5,378 nucleotides of DNA from an uncultured Prevotella sp. (GTDB taxonomy: Bacteria; Bacteroidota; Bacteroidia; Bacteroidales; Bacteroidaceae), in NCBI GenBank assembly GCA_900556795.1, contig USQD01000154.1, forward strand, positions 1 through 5,378. The letters are read 5' to 3'. Every line of letters begins with the position of its first letter. Position 1 is the stretch's first letter. The notes beneath the pieces are model-generated. The model had not been told where the DNA came from and ran no database searches. It saw nothing but the letters and a program-made list of their open reading frames with translations. Position numbers and translations under genes: made by a program. Of the stretch, positions 4,561-5,378 are shown in pieces.

Positions 4561-4846
4561 AAACGGCCTCCTGATTGATGTTTGACTGTAATAAAGGGCG
4601 GAGCGACTTGCGGAAGCGGACTAAATCAACTTTGTTATTAAATAATTTACTTAAAGCTTCATGTAAGTTGTGCATGAGCGAGAGAGTTGGCTTTTTTACT
4701 TCCACAACAATATCTATATCACTTTCTTCTGTGTTTTCGCCTCGTGCTACCGAACCGAAAATTCCGAGTTTAGTGATACCAAAGCTATCTCCAAACTGTA
4801 GTTTGAAGTTGGCTAGTTTTTCCAAACATTCTTGTAACTTTACCAT
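4553..4846 (-). CDS. mntA: MntA-like minimal nucleotidyltransferase antitoxin
   Basis: The 97-residue protein has the minimal nucleotidyltransferase motif G31-S32-V-A-R-G ... S42-D43-I-D45 (GSX10DXD). D43 and D45 bind the metal, and D74 in VDLV is the probable third carboxylate. In characterised MntA-HepT pairs this enzyme transfers AMP units from ATP to the tyrosine of the HepT RX4HXY motif and so silences the RNase. All catalytic residues are present, so it should be active. It is the first gene of a two-gene operon with hepT. The ATG at 4846 follows a leader of about 15-18 nt from its own promoter (4868-4899); no Shine-Dalgarno is seen. The terminator of yidC lies upstream, so expression is insulated from yidC. 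Confidence 0.92.
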   Translation of the reverse strand: MVKLQECLEKLANFKLQFGDSFGITKLGIFGSVARGENTEESDIDIVVEVKKPTLSLMHNLHEALSKLFNNKVDLVRFRKSLRPLLQSNINQEAVYV

Positions 4847-4867
4847 AACTTATCATGTTAGTTGCTA

Positions 4868-4899
4868 CAAAGATACTCAATTATTATGAAACTGCCAAA
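4868..4899 (-). promoter_or_regulatory. Bacteroidota-type promoter of mntA-hepT
   Basis: The - strand carries TTTG (4899-4896), a 20-bp spacer, and TATCTTTG (4875-4868), a full match to the TTTG / TAnnTTTG pattern with the same spacing as the DUF1846 promoter. Transcription would start near 4861-4864, very close to the mntA ATG. No operator-like palindrome is visible here. Confidence 0.75.
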
Positions 4900-4925
4900 T
4901 GAATTTGCTGTTATTTTATGATAAG

Positions 4926-5001
4926 TCTAGAAAACTATCAAAAAAAGCGTAATGAACACCTTTTGGGGTAATTCATTACGCTTTCATTTATCTAGAAAAC
5001 T
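4926..5001. repeat. 11-bp direct repeat flanking the yidC terminator
   Basis: TCTAGAAAACT occurs at 4926-4936 and again at 4991-5001, either side of the hairpin at 4944-4984. The pair could be the scar of a small insertion or duplication. It could also be chance in AT-rich DNA. Confidence 0.45.
4944..4984 (-). terminator. yidC: Intrinsic terminator of yidC
   Basis: AAAGCGTAATGAA (4944-4956) and TTCATTACGCTTT (4972-4984) form a perfect 13-bp stem, with a further ACC/GGT pairing near the tip. On the - strand the stem runs into seven consecutive T residues and then GATAG, a classic Rho-independent terminator about 46 bp after the yidC stop codon. On the + strand the tail is much weaker. Confidence 0.88.
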
Positions 5002-5008
5002 TTATTTC

Positions 5009-5056
5009 CCGAGATTATTCTTTTCCAAGATTATTCTTTTCCGAGATTATTCTTCT
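5009..5056. repeat. Three tandem 16-bp repeats across the yidC stop codon
   Basis: CCGAGATTATTCTTTT (5009-5024), CCAAGATTATTCTTTT (5025-5040) and CCGAGATTATTCTTCT (5041-5056) are adjacent copies, each with at most one difference from the first. The yidC stop codon (5031-5033) lies in the middle copy. The unit is not a multiple of three, so the copies are read in different frames. A gain or loss of units would mainly alter the trailer and the last residues. Confidence 0.85.
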
Positions 5057-5378
5057 TCTCGTTCAGTTCTGCCTGCTTACGCATCATCTCTTCCTGCTGC
5101 TTGCGCTGCAACTCCTGGAGGGCCTGCATTCTTGCCATGAGGCCGCTTGCCTTCTTAGGATTGTTCTTGTTTTCCTCGTAGCGCTTCTCCAGAATGGCGA
5201 GGAGCTTCTCGTCGTTGGTGGTCTTGCGCAAGGTCCACATGATTGCGGCACTGAAGAACAAGGAGATGAAATAGTAGAAGTTCAAACCTGCCGAGTAGTC
5301 GTTGAACATGAAGAAGAACATCAATGGCATGAGATACATCATCCACTGCATCATCTTCATCTGCTCTGCCTGCTGACC
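5031..5378 (-). CDS. yidC: YidC/Oxa1 membrane protein insertase, C-terminal part
   Basis: Only the last 115 codons lie in the window; the reading frame runs off its right edge (first visible residues GQQAEQMKMMQWMMYL). YidC inserts and folds inner-membrane proteins, alone or with SecYEG. The visible part holds the last hydrophobic segments (MMYLMPLMFFFMFNDYSAG and LNFYYFISLFFSAAIMWTL), where the Met/Phe-rich run and NDYSAGLNFYYF are typical of the Bacteroidota form. A cytosolic tail follows, rich in Lys, Gln and Glu (LARMQALQELQRKQQEEMM) and likely a coiled coil; positively charged YidC tails can contact the ribosome. The extreme end (NNLGKE) is encoded by the 16-bp tandem repeats. An internal Met at 5360 is not the real start. 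Confidence 0.93.
   Translation of the reverse strand, partial: GQQAEQMKMMQWMMYLMPLMFFFMFNDYSAGLNFYYFISLFFSAAIMWTLRKTTNDEKLLAILEKRYEENKNNPKKASGLMARMQALQELQRKQQEEMMRKQAELNEKKNNLGKE

Noticed and set aside
5031..5360. Complete 109-aa protein starting at the Met at 5360
   Set aside because: The frame stays open to the window edge and the sequence is the C-terminal part of YidC.

Overview
The window looks like a chromosomal piece of a Bacteroidota genome, most likely Prevotella/Segatella-like. Three upstream regions carry the Bacteroidota-type -7 element TAnnTTTG, two of them with TTTG 20 bp further upstream. Most genes lack a Shine-Dalgarno sequence. The 3' end of yidC encodes the long Lys/Gln/Glu-rich tail usual in this phylum. 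The genus is an inference.

Layout. On the + strand there is a small two-helix membrane protein of unknown function (64-309). A clear promoter (340-371) follows, then a full-length DUF1846 protein of 487 aa (414-1877). Everything to the right lies on the - strand. A long hairpin (1924-1982) separates DUF1846 from the convergent gene for a periplasmic or outer-membrane rhodanese-like lipoprotein (1988-2407). Next is an operon transcribed right to left: hipB (HTH regulator, 3819-4025), hipS (separate N-subdomain-1 of HipA, 3450-3806) and hipT (kinase core, 2493-3434). This is a split, three-gene HipBST-type toxin-antitoxin module. Upstream of it lies a second toxin-antitoxin pair, mntA (4553-4846) and hepT (4195-4560), which overlap by 8 nt and have their own promoter. 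The window ends in the last 115 codons of yidC, closed by a strong intrinsic terminator (4944-4984). The two toxin-antitoxin modules form a small accessory block between yidC and the DUF1846 gene.

How the parts may work together. HipT should be a Ser/Thr kinase toxin held by HipS and HipB. HepT should be a HEPN RNase silenced by MntA through AMPylation. The most unusual feature is a repeated operator-like palindrome, TACC-N6/8-GGTA-type with core CCTTTTCGGGG. Four copies lie between hepT and hipB with centres 42, 40 and 43 bp apart, covering the hip promoter and leader. Two more form the arms of the distant hairpin beyond the rhodanese gene, again 43 bp apart. On the transcribed strand the two hipB-proximal copies can also fold as GAAA-tetraloop hairpins. 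They may be HipB operators, RNA structures, terminator arms, or several of these. A genome-wide count of the motif would separate these possibilities.

No rRNA, tRNA, CRISPR array or transposase is visible. No intergenic gap exceeds 200 bp.
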